In this document: piece after piece, positions 37,974-48,887 of the stretch
Layout of the letters: every line of letters starts with the position of its first letter
Numbering within the stretch: position 1 is the first letter of the stretch
Assembly: GCA_002794775.1 (NCBI GenBank)
Contig: NBAY01000002.1
Span: 2,232,001-2,296,000 of the forward strand
DNA from: Porodaedalea pini
Taxonomy: Eukaryota > Basidiomycota > Agaricomycetes > Hymenochaetales > Hymenochaetaceae
DNA: 64,000 bases
Reading direction: 5' to 3'
Made by a program: the position numbers and the translations under genes
The notes under the pieces: model-generated
The model's database searches: none
Seen by the model: only the letters and a program-made list of their open reading frames with translations
Told to the model about the DNA's origin: nothing

Positions 37974-39495
37974 TCATGAGACTTGGCGAACAGGAGAAGG
38001 CGCAAGGACATTGCGGTCGTGCAATGCAGGGCGAGAGTAGTAATCGTGAGGAGCACAATCGTCCGCTGCATTGGTGTACTTCGTCGTCACAGCCTGATCA
38101 AATGTCATCGGAACGTTCTCCTTGTCGCTCTTAGCAGTATGAAGAGTTTGCGATAGCAGGAAGGGGTCTCCAGCATATGCGGGACTCGTCGGCGTGATGG
38201 GCATGTCAATATCATCTGACGACGAGTCAGTAGACACAGACATCGAGCTCATGGGCGTGCTGAGAGCAGAAAGCGGATTCCGCGACACGGGGGTCGTCGG
38301 GAGCAGACATGGAATAACTTGGCGTACAAATCGATTTCCAGTCAGGTACCACTGCACGGTGTGCGTTGATGCCTTCGAGTAGAAGGGATATGAGTACTTC
38401 TTGACGAGATTCTCTGATAAATCCGCGACACTCCTCGAGAGCCGGCCGTCAAGCAACTCAATGATCTCGATGACAGCAGCAGGCTCGTCGTAGATCCGCC
38501 GAGGCTCCTGACAGACATGACGAGCAAGGATAAGTGACGCGAGGGCGATGGCAGATGGAGAGAACTTGATAAAGTCACGGTGAAATAAGGTGACTTCCAT
38601 GAGGAATCTAGCAACATGCTGAACCTTCGCGCTCTCCTCAAATGAACCACAGCAGTAAAAACGAAGCCAGGCCTCTGCTGTCGGATGCCCCAGCGTCCAC
38701 TGAATAGTAGCGAGGACGTGTCCCTCCATCTGAATGAACGCGGACTCGTCGTAAGTGTCTCGGCAGATCCCCACGAGATCAGTCAAAGTCGGCACGCGTT
38801 CCTTTGCATCTTCGAACTTGGCAGCGATCCACAGTGCTGCGCAACCAACGAGCTGATAGTGCTTTGTGAAAACGATCCGACGCGACACGTAACGATCCAC
38901 AATGTTCATAGTGAGGTAGAGGGTCTCGGGGCGGAGGCGGAAGGTGAAGTGGATTTCGATAATGAAGTCGACGAGACACGGGCGCATACCCCACTTGACT
39001 TCAGGCTGCTGGTCCATGGCTGTAGCTGAGCTCATCGTGTAGTTCTGTACGATGACGCTTGGGGTTCAGAACACAAGCCACACGCGGGAAAGACTATAAT
39101 CGTCGATGACTGACCTCCATCTCATGCATGTAGTAGCAAATTTCTTCGCGATACTCTTCCTCGATGTAGATACCCTCTCTCCGGAAAGCTGCCAGTTGAG
39201 CCTCGCGATGCCGTAATCGCTGAATTTCGGCCTTGATAGCCGCTGGCGTCCTGCGGGAGGTGACGGGAGAGTCTTTGCAGCGGAATTTTTGAACGCCATC
39301 ACGATGAGGGGAGGGACGCTTCTTGGGGTAGAGTTGGTTGCGGGCGGTACGGGTGGATATTGAGGAGACGTCCTTCATGTTGAGTGATAGAAACGAGGAA
39401 GGGAGTTGTCGATCTGCAAACGGAGGAGAACTGGAGCAAAGAGGGGAGGGAGAAGAAGGCAGAGAATTAGCCACTGTAAAGAGCGTAGCGGACAT
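37974..39495 (-). CDS. CLN1: G1-type cyclin (Cln1/Puc1-like)
   Basis: Two exons (39115-39495 and 37974-39044) give about 483 residues. The cyclin box begins YIEEEYREEICYYMHEME and continues with QQPEVKWGMRPCLVDFIIEI, RLRPETLYLTMNIVDRYVSR, HYQLVGCAALWIAAKFEDAK and WTLGHPTAEAWLRFYC, then a second cyclin fold (FIKFSPSAIALASLILARHV). The order matches fungal cyclins that drive CDK1; the closest recalled relatives are basidiomycete Cln1 G1 cyclins, although B-type assignment cannot be excluded by eye. The S/T/P-rich C-terminal tail with several TP sites could be a phosphodegron region. The intron (39045-39114) is canonical. The start is the first ATG. Confidence 0.87.
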
Positions 39496-42400
39496 AGTGT
39501 AAAAGTAGACGAGTATAAAGCGAAGTAATTAAGGGAGGGAAGTCTTGTAGTGGCCGCGAATCGTCGCTGACGTGCACAAAGACGCGAGTGGTCCAGACAG
39601 AAGCCAAGCACACGGCCCACAAGAAACACACTTGGAGTGCAGGAGAAGGACGTGGATGGAGGACAAGATGCAAAACGAGTGGCACAGACCGCGCAGACCG
39701 CTCAGACCATATCTGGCGAGACCCAGTCGGAATGTAAATGACGAGCACGACGCGCGCGCGATACTACGTACGAAATCGAATAGGAAAATAGACGAACAAA
39801 GGACGACTCACGGTACACAGCACAAGTCATACGCTGTCGAAAAAAAGGAGGGCGACGCACGCGACAAGTCGAAGACTGCAGAGCGAAAGGGATGAGATAA
39901 GGATGCTCGTGAGGTAGGGAATCGTAAATGTCAGTGAAAGAGGGTGCGTCGCGTCGGACGCTGGTGAACGGCCTGTGGTCGTCGACGTAGCGGATGTCGT
40001 CGACGACGACGATGAGGGAGAGGGGAAAGAATGGGAGAGAAGGAAGAGTGGATGGACCCTATAAGGAATGCGGCATGGCAGGTGTGCTTGTACATCTACG
40101 ATCTGATACACCCTCGCACAATATCACATCGATTTTGGGTACTTTTACCCTGCCGCATTCGTCGCACCAGCTCTCCCGGTCTCGGCTCCATCCGTGATGA
40201 CAACCATCCATCATCATACCTGCTCTCTCTCCATTTGGTGTCTACTTCCCACATCTCCCTGCCTCTTCCGGACATACTGCTCACTAGCCGAGCCGAGTAG
40301 AATATTAATACCCCGGCGAAAACAGAACACGTTCCTCGACGAGCACCACCCATCATGCATCCTCCATTTGTCCTATCACATACAATTCAAAATGAAGACA
40401 GCCTCACCTTAACAGGTCTTCAACAGAGCCGTTGTAGAATGGCTTCAAGTCTGGCTCTGTCAATATTAATGCAAGACTTCAGTACTTTCTCGCCACGTAA
40501 CTTCCATCCGGCGCTCTCACCTTGCAGCCAGGGTAGTCGGTCAATATTGTCTGGGTAAGGCGCAATCAAAATTCGGAGTCTTCGCACCGGTGTTTCCGGG
40601 TCAGCATCCGCTCTCCATTCCACGCGGAGCAGCGTAGCACTCACAAGCACAAATGCAAGCCGCTGCTGAAATAAGTCCGGATAGGAATAGGATAGTCGAC
40701 GGAAGTGTATTTGATGATTAGGTGTGTCAAAAAAATGAACGATAATGAGTTGGAAGTGTATGCGCTAGTCGCTGAGGATAGATATGCAGGATGCAAGAAA
40801 TGAAGGCAGATTAAAGAAAGACTGGACAGCGGTTTTTGTGTGCTGGCAGCGGACCGTTGGACGGGTCGTTTGTCGCAAGTGACGCCGGGGTCTGTAAAGA
40901 CGGGGCTGTCGGGAGGGTATAGGAGGGGCGAGCGGGCGGCCTGTGAGTCCGTCGAGCGCTTCGCAGAGACAAAGAGACGGGTGGAGGGTAGAAAATTGAG
41001 CACAAAGTCGTGCGAGGGCAGTTATCTACGGGAGGACCGCAGACTAGGGCTGGGGAGATCAAACGCAATGCGTCTGAGGCGTGTCAGTAGCTCCTTGAAG
41101 TAATCGAGCCAGAGGAAGCTAGGCGCTGATTTGGGCACCACGTTCCTGCCTGCAGGCAAGGATACGCTACTGTGATACTGTGAAGTGCCGGGCTGGTTCA
41201 GACTCAAGTCAGAGCATCCGAGATATCTTTCATTTCTCCAGTCTTCGCTGTCTAATCCGAAGCGTCTGTGCTCGATACAGCCGCTCACCCGCCTTTTGTG
41301 TCGGCTTCGCTGTCCCGGGCCCGAGCCACCGAGCCGATCCTCGCGTGCTCTTGTCTGTCCCCGTCGAATGTTCCTCCGACACAAGCCACGAGGTTACTTT
41401 ATCATTTACGCGCGGGATATCGCCGGTTTCGCTTGCGGTCTGAAACCCCTTCTTGGGCGTCCTCCTGCCGCACCGGCTGCCCAAACCGGCTGCATCACGC
41501 CGTCACAGCTTTCAACCCCCTTACTTTCCGGTAACCGATGTGCTGGAACGCGCCCAACGCTTTACCACGCCGTGAACTCCATTCCTCCATGATAATGAAG
41601 ATTATATGCGCATCTGCCATAGTTTATATACCGCGCACCCTTCCATCAATCACGCTGTGTTATAAGTAGAATCAGGCGTTTTAGGATCCTAGCATATAGT
41701 CAGGTATGGCGCACAAACCGCTCTGGAGCCGCGCACAGCGACCTTGTAATCACATCGATCGTAACTGAAATACACGATAGAGATCATTGATTTATCCTAA
41801 GTAGCTCCTTTTGTATTCTCTTCAAATCCAGCAACCATCCACTAGTACAGTCGCAGTCTCGCTTCAGACTGATTTAAGCGCCCAACACCGCCCATCGTCA
41901 GGAGATTTATATTCGCCTGCGCAAACGACAGGGAACTTAGATCGATAGGCCAGATAGGACGGTCACAAGCTGAGACCGATCGCTGACATGAATGGATGGG
42001 AATTCGAAGATCACAGGTCATTTCCACGAAGAGTACGGAAGTGCGAGCCTTGATTCTCACTAATCATAATTCAACACCTCTACATCCTCCGATCGTTACA
42101 GCAATAGAGTGCACTCGTCCACCTATCCCGACCCGCAACAGATGCTTACTCGGCGCTAACATTCGAATGGAGAGAATAGTAACAAACATCAACCTTGCAC
42201 AGCTTGCTGTCCGGTATAATGTCTGGTTTCAGTACATATGCGCCCTGCTGGATATATTTCAAAGGTGAGCTCCGTCCCGGCCCTGTCCTCCCGCTTTAGG
42301 CTCGTCCTCAACTTGCTCATTCACCGGGCCCGGTTTCTGTGAACTCGAAGGGTCGAGCACTTTTGCTAGCTTTGGAGCTTTGCCGCATTAGCATGATGCA

Positions 42401-43858
42401 CGGCTGCAGAACCTAGTTCTTTAGACCTCATAGAAGACGCAGGAGCGTTCTGTGCATAAATCTCAGAAATGTCAGTCTCTTCAGGCGCCGTGCTTCTGTT
42501 CCGCTCCGTCGTTTCGGACTTAATTTTATCACATTTTTCCCGTTCGCACAGCGAGTGTATGGCGATGCGACTGGTTTTCTCGTAAGCGGGAGCTTCAGTG
42601 AATGGAGTTTGTCTATAGCATGTCTATCAAGATTCGGAGAAGAAGAGACTGTGCCGCTCGACCGACGGTCGCCAGTGATCATGATAGACGACGCCGAGCG
42701 CCGTGAGAATGATCACTTGCCGAGCCAAGCTTTTTTTATCTAGGATGATGTTAGCATGAATGGCTGAGGATTCAAAGAAGAAAACGACGACAAAGCGAAG
42801 TCTTGTATACGTTCAAGGCTGCCTTGTCTCATGTACGGTACAGTTTCTGGCCGTCCGCCTCCGAGGGTGCAGATTTTAAAATAACTTGATTGGCTTGTCT
42901 AATCTAATCAGCAATCGAAATTTAAGCGCCAACGGAAGTTGGTGATGCGTGGCTGTGCAAACCGGTGATTTTCCCTTCCTACCTCACGTGCGCTTCGTCC
43001 TGTCGCGTGTAGTTTTACTTTTACTGGTTCCCTTCGCCTTTCCAATCAATTCGAAGCCGGCCAGAGCAAATCGAGCATACTGCCGCGGGTTTCTTGCGCG
43101 GAGATTCGCCTGTAAGTTCGAGTACCGCTTGCGGCTCAAAGGTCTGCCAGGTCGAGCTTCGCAGATCATTGGAATACATAAGCGGATGTCTCGGCGACAG
43201 AGCTTCTATTACTGCAGCTATAAATTGTAGGTGATCAGTGGTTGATTCCATTCTGCACCGCAACTGCGTCCCGCCCTGCGCAGCGTCTAGCACCTCATCC
43301 GCCACGGAATCTGTTCCGCAGTCTGATAAGCCCTATATCTGTATCATGCACCAGTGTAGGTAACAACCGAGATGGGGTCCCGAGGATTTTCAAATCCTAC
43401 CAGCTACGTTCTCTATTTCCAGCGAGGCACAGTTCTGGCAGTTAGCGGATCACCTAGAACGCCTCTGCAGTATGAACGTCAGAAGATAACCAACAGAACA
43501 TCGTCGCCTTGCGGACAAGCGCTATCATTTCGCATGCGCATGTGGAGCTAAACCTAACTCAAAGCCGCATGATGGATTTCGGATTCAGGCCCGACAGACA
43601 GAAAGGCGAAAAGAACGATGTGATGAGAGTCTTCATTAATACAGATAGTTTCAGGGAAAGAAGGTGTGAGAAAATGAGGAGAAAAAATATCATGAGCGAA
43701 GAAAGGAATGTACAAGACCGATATGACGGATGCAGCAATATCAATACGAAGAAAAGAAGAATATGGATGCAGAATTTCTTTTGCGAGCGTTTACGGTCGT
43801 GATGATCAGAAGGAACAGAGAAAGGTGACTATGAAGCCGACAAACGGAATCAGTTGCA
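39496..43858. other. Long gene-free interval upstream of the cyclin gene
   Basis: About 4.4 kb, far longer than other gaps in the window, between the cyclin start and the 3' end of the next gene. Open frames up to 135 codons occur, but they overlap in several frames, show no domain and lack convincing splice continuations. Four ACGCG/CGCGT cores fall within 39582-39954, close to the cyclin. The rest may hold extended regulatory DNA, a long 5' UTR or a non-coding RNA; nothing more specific is seen. Confidence 0.5.
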
Positions 43859-46800
43859 TTACTCTCTGTGAGCACCGCCCATGAGAAGGGCCATCAGCTC
43901 GCTAGGATTGTGCTGGCCAGGCGGGATAGCCTGCAACTGTTGAGGAAGCAGCTGTTGCAGCATTTGAGGCTGTAAATTGTGTTGTTGACGAACGTTAATG
44001 GAGGGAGGTAACTGGTTCGGTCCATGCAGCTGCTGGGCGTTGAAGCCCGGTCCACCGCGCATTCCCTGACCAAGGTTGGGCCCACCAAGGCCAAGCATCT
44101 GGTTTTGCGGCGGTCCCCCTGGTCCGCCACGGAAATCCATGCCGTTAAGGCCGTTACCGAGCGAGTTACCCAACTGGCCAAGTCCAGGCTGTCCACGGAG
44201 GTGGCCTTGGTTCCCGACCATCCCTAGATTCGGGTTCTGGAACTGGTTGAACGTCTGCGGATTGTTTGCGTGCTGCAAACCTGCATGAAGCTGCGAAGGT
44301 ACACCACCAAAGTTTCCTGCACCACCACCAAGGAACTGAGAAGGCTCGTGTGGGGGCCGGCCGCCGAGGTTTGCGAGACCCGGAGGAAGGCGCTGCTGAG
44401 GCGGTCCCTGAACAGGATTGAAATTGCTGATAGGTGACGGTCCGCCTCGCATTCCTTGCTGCTGGAAGGTGAGACCGCCCCGCACTCCGTTGGAGCCTTG
44501 TCCATTGAACTGTGAGGGAATCTGACCAGCGAAGAGTTGATCCATTCCACCACGCTGCTGAGAGCCGAGACGCGCATTGAATGCGAGAGACTCATCGAGC
44601 TGGTTCGCGTAGAGGCTTCCATTGCTCATATCTCTGTTACGGGGGCCAGGAGCTGGAGCCGGACGGAGACCTGGAACTAGACCATCCGGTGCGAATCGAC
44701 CATCGTCCGCATCCAGCAAGGAATCATGCCGACCCAAGGAGTTATTGGACGGTCCCATATGAAGAGATTGAGGAGGCTGGTGATGACCCAAGTTCTGATT
44801 CAGATGCCCGCGTTGTGCCTGCGAATATTATACAAGGTTAATGCAGATTCATTTCAAAAAACTTGTTAAACATGTTAAAGAAGACTTACCTGAGCAGAGT
44901 TGTTGAGCATGGTCAGAAGATCCTGAATGTTGCGATTCTCTCCAGCCCCGAGCGGATTATTGAAGGATTGCTGCTCTTGGCGATTGGACATCATGCCATT
45001 CACGGCCATTCCGGCGTTGGGCACATTGCGGCCAACGTTGACGGCCTGATCCCTCTGCCTCTCGAAGTGCTTCGCCATACGGCTCCCCTTTCCCGCAGAA
45101 TATGTAGTCTGGCCACCACTCAACTGATTCTCGAAGGGCGAGATTGGAGATGTGACGCCGTAGTTAGCCGTCGGTGGCGTCGGGTTTCGTCGAACATCAG
45201 CCAAATGGTGCAGAGAATCTTGCTGAGACATGAACGAAGCGCGCTCGGAGGCGCTGAGAGGAATGGATGATCGAGCCATATCAGCGTTGTTGAAATCCCT
45301 GTTGACATCGATAGGATGTCCCGAACGAGGAACATTTTCATAAACGAGAGGGTTGTGACCCGCTGACTCAAGACCCGAACGGCGCGGTATATTGTCAACG
45401 ATATTTATATCGAATTGACCGCTAGCTAGTAGCTGTTGCTGCAAGTTTGCCTTGTCCAGAGCGGATTGCTGAGAGGCCGAGAGGGGTATGGAAGGAGAAA
45501 CGGAAGGTCGTCTTTGATTAGGCCACAAAGGATCTACCTGCTGGAGACGGCCCATCTGTACCGCAGCTGCGGCACTCTGAGGAGTAGGCTGGGCTGTGAC
45601 TTTCGGATTTTGAGCACCAAAGGCTAGAAGACGCGACTGGCGAGGAGGGTCGAATACTGTAGCGGATGAAGCGGCATCCTTGTTCATCGACTCTCCGTGG
45701 AAGGTGACGGAGTCAGACGTCTTCAAGGCCAGAAGGCGCGAGCCGTTAGACTCCGACCTTGCGATCGTCGGCGAATGCGCATTGCTAGTGAGATTCGGTG
45801 GAGCACCGAGGCCAGAAGGCACCGATGGAGAAGGAGCCAGGGAAGTTGTAGAGACGGAAGTTTTGAGAGACATGCCGGACTTCGATGCAAGCAAAGGGTC
45901 GATCGGTTTCACTAGCCCATTCTCTGAAGTGGCCGTACCAGGGGAACCAATGCGGTTGGCCGCTGTAAGATTTTAAAGTGAAATGTTTGTAAAAGTGTTT
46001 GCAAAAGAATAAAGTAAAGAAGACGAACCTCCAGACGCAGCCGTCCGGCCTTCACGAATTCTCATGAGGCCAGGGATACCATTTTCCGTGGGTTGCAAAC
46101 TCGCGTCGAAATGTACTAGACGCTCGTCGGACAAACTCTTCCCATCTCCACTTGCCGCACGCTTCTGCTCTTCCTGCTTCATCATGAGCTTGAAAAGCTG
46201 GATTTCATCCAGTTGGCTTTCTGGTGCTACAGTGGGCGCCTTCGTTTGCTTGGCCTCGCCGAGTACATCCTGGGACGAAGAAGTTGTTGAAGCAGAAGGC
46301 TCGGAAGTCAGCCCTTTTGCCTTCATCTCGCGTTCCTTCATGTCCTTCTTCCAAGCCTGAATGCTATCGATCTCGCCTTCGCCGCCTTTGCCACCGAGAA
46401 TACCGGCGGAGGAAGTTGGTGGTGGGACGTACGTTTCCATCCACGCAGGCTCCTTTTCCTTCTCTCGCTCCTTCCTGTCTTCCTTGTCTCGACCGTCATC
46501 ATACCTGCGGTCGCGTGCTCCCCGCTTTTTATCATCGGCAATGCTCCAACCGTCACGGTCCTCACCAGGCTCACGGCTACGGTCCCGGGCCCCATCCTTT
46601 TCACGACCAAGGCGGTCCTTGTCACGCCGCGAGGTTACCTTGTCCTCCCGCTTTCCGTCGTCGCGCCAACGTTTCGTATCCTCATCAGCGTCATTGAAGC
46701 GATCTCTATCCCGATCCCTACGGTGATCATCTCGGTCCCGGTCTCGCCTCGTAGATGGAGGACTATCGCGTGTCCTCGAGCTATCGCGAGCATGCGAACG

Positions 46801-47955
46801 TTGCCGCTCACGATCATCGCGATCACGCCGAGTATGGTCTGCCGGAGGAAGTTCGATTTACGTGTATAGCAGACCTCGTCGTCAGTGATCATACTAGTAA
46901 CCTCATAAGAAGAAAGTCAAACGCACTTTCGTCACGCCCAGCGCGAGGAGGTTCGGCACCTGAAACGGAAATTAAACACAGTACATGGTAGCTTCAGAAA
47001 TCGACATACCACGACGCCAGTCCTCTTTGCTTTCTCCGTTCCTTTTCCTAGCCAATGGACGCTGAGCATCACGATCTGTTTGCAGGAAGTCAGGAAACAC
47101 CTGAATAACCAGTAAACCGCATCTGACCTGAAAGTAGGTGAGGAGCTGAGTCCCGATCACGATTCCGTAACAACGTCGAGTGCGACGGTAGACCAATACG
47201 GTCTCCGCGTGTAGCCTTGTCACGATCATACCTGTCAGATAACTGGTCGAAGATAAATATTTGACTTAGCCGTCCAGACTTAAAATGATCGTACCGAACG
47301 CAGGTCTCTCTCGGTGTCGCGGTCTCTGTCACGGTCACTGGAACGCAAAGGCTGGTGCTTGAAGTTGCCCATCTGAGAGGGTTGAGAAAGCGCAGAACGG
47401 AAGGGTGGTCTGGTCGATCCATCTGCGATAGGAGTGAGAATTGTAAGGAATTAAAAGCACTGAGAATTCACCTCCGTCTTCGGCTTCTCGTCTATATCTA
47501 AGGAAGGGCGAAGTTGATGCATATTGAAGTCATTCGCATGAAGGAAACAGACACACCTCCTTTCTCTCGTCGCCCCGTTGGTATTAAGAGCTTCAGACTC
47601 CTTCTTGGTCGACGGCAAAGACTGTTCGCTCCAATCCCTGTGTGCGTAGCAATGATGTTTAAGAAACTGACACGCGACAGAGCAACGCAAAAACGGACCC
47701 AAACCAGGTTTTGAACGTAGGCATGCCATCGGGTGGTTTGACGAGAGGGGACTGGCTAAGGTGAATGAGCTGTTTTCGACTGTAAATGATTCGAGGGCGT
47801 GAGTCCAGAATTTCTGCTTCAGCGATGGCTTGCGTGTCTTCCGCGTCGCTTTGAATTCCGGCCTTCTCGAGCCCGTCGGCCAGAGCATCGACAGAGGGCG
47901 CATTTTGCGTGGATTCTCGAAGTGCTTCATTGGAGGTTTCGGCCGTGGTTGTCAT
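43859..47955 (-). CDS. Large disordered protein with eIF4E-binding-type motif (4E-T/Eap1-like candidate)
   Basis: The N-terminus is acidic and contains YSRKQLI at residues 58-64 (complement of 47764-47784), matching the eIF4E-binding consensus Y-x4-L-hydrophobic, followed by HLSQSPLVKPPDGMP. The middle is strongly charged with DR/RD repeats (47330-46480). A possibly folded or helical part follows (GGKGGEGEIDSIQAWKKDMK, LDEIQLFKLMMKQEEQKR). The last 700 or so residues are S/N/Q/G/P-rich, ending in a Q-rich tract and NPSELMALLMGGAHRE. This layout resembles 4E-T, Eap1 or GIGYF translational repressors found in P-bodies; assignment is by motif and composition only. The stop is TAA (complement of 43859-43861). 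Small exons between 46980 and 47700 are approximate. Confidence 0.65.
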
Positions 47956-48164
47956 GATAAAAATGAGAACTGGAAAGAGCTGAAGGGGGTTTATCGACTA
48001 TGAGAGGTGCTGTTGAGAAGTGTAGACAGGGCTGGAAGACAGGAAAGGAAAACGCCGAGGGCGCTTTGAAGTCTACCGCAACTTCGATTCGTCAAATCTA
48101 TCGGCCACAACGCTTTCGCTTGCGACTATTATACGTGTCCTGCTTGTTGTCTGGCACGAGTCGG
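47956..48164. promoter_or_regulatory. Divergent promoter, eIF4E-binding candidate / LYRM2-like gene
   Basis: About 210 bases separate the two chosen start codons. An ATG at 48000 is in frame with the LYR protein, so part of this stretch could be coding. Confidence 0.35.
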
Positions 48165-48503
48165 ATGCAGTTGACTCTCAAACATTTCATTCTTCAGGCA
48201 GAGGTGTTTTCCATATATAGGTTTGCAATACGTGCATCTCGACGTAAAGCCTTTGTTTTTCTTTGTAGCGCATTGGCCTGGAACTGATGCAGATATATTT
48301 ACAGATATCCCAGACCCATCTTCAAGAAAGGAGACGGTGCTGTGGGTGCGCCAGGAGATCGAAAGAAATAGACATGTTCGGGACGTGGTAAGTACGCACT
48401 TTTGTTACTTTACTCGAAGCTACCTAACCTTCCATAGGACAAAATCCAAAACTTGATTTCCACCGGACGCAGAGAGTTGAAACAGATTCTTCCTATGCGA
48501 TGA
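48165..48503 (+). CDS. LYR-motif protein, LYRM2-like
   Basis: Three exons (48165-48243, 48305-48387, 48438-48503) give MQLTLKHFILQAEVFSIYRF, AIRASRHIPDPSSRKETVL, WVRQEIERNRHVRDVDKI and QNLISTGRRELKQILPMR. This aligns along its length with human LYRM2 (LTLKQF...LLYRRIL...ARE EFRRNK...ITQGNMQLKEL). Family knowledge: LYR proteins are small mitochondrial matrix proteins that bind acyl-ACP and help assemble respiratory complexes or Fe-S clusters; LYRM2 is linked to complex I. In place of the usual L-Y-R it has I-Y-R. An upstream in-frame ATG at 48000 would add 55 basic residues and could provide a mitochondrial presequence, so the start is uncertain. Confidence 0.8.
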
Positions 48504-48887
48504 TTGCTTCACGCTGTGCGGGTTATTTACGGACTACAAAAGGTAGCATTCATGGATGCTGCGTCGAGATTGGAATGACCACCCGTTTAAGGGTTGGATC
48601 TTTTGGCTCGTAGTACGAGTCGTACAGTCCGAATTTGACGCATATGTCGGTAGCTAAACTACGTTTCTGGCACAATGACAACGTCTACCATTAATATTAA
48701 TATTGAGGATTTGTTCCCGAGCGTTCTGCATAAAATTAAAGTGGCTGGATGACATCATGTACGACGCGACTCGTGTCTACCTCTCGCATTTGGATGCTCC
48801 TCACCGTGCGCTCCCAATAAAGTGTCTGCCTCATGCTCGCTATGAGTCCTACCACACCTATTACCCTATACTCCAAACTCACTTACC
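48504..48887. other. Intergenic region between LYRM2-like and GRAM-domain genes
   Basis: About 380 bases. An AT-rich TTAATATTAATATTGAGG stretch is at about 48692-48709. No gene was identified. Confidence 0.35.

Noticed and set aside
37255..38071. Two long minus-strand open frames (267 and 213 codons) downstream of the cyclin
   Set aside because: They overlap each other in different frames, are low-complexity in the purine-rich part, have no domain and run into the cyclin 3' end.
40065..40160. Ten-base inverted repeat GAATGCGGCA / TGCCGCATTC
   Set aside because: Short arms with a spacer of about 75 bases and no other support for a structured RNA.
41185..41592. 135-codon plus-strand open frame in the long gene-free interval
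   Set aside because: Several frames on both strands are open over the same GC-rich DNA, and none shows protein-like features.
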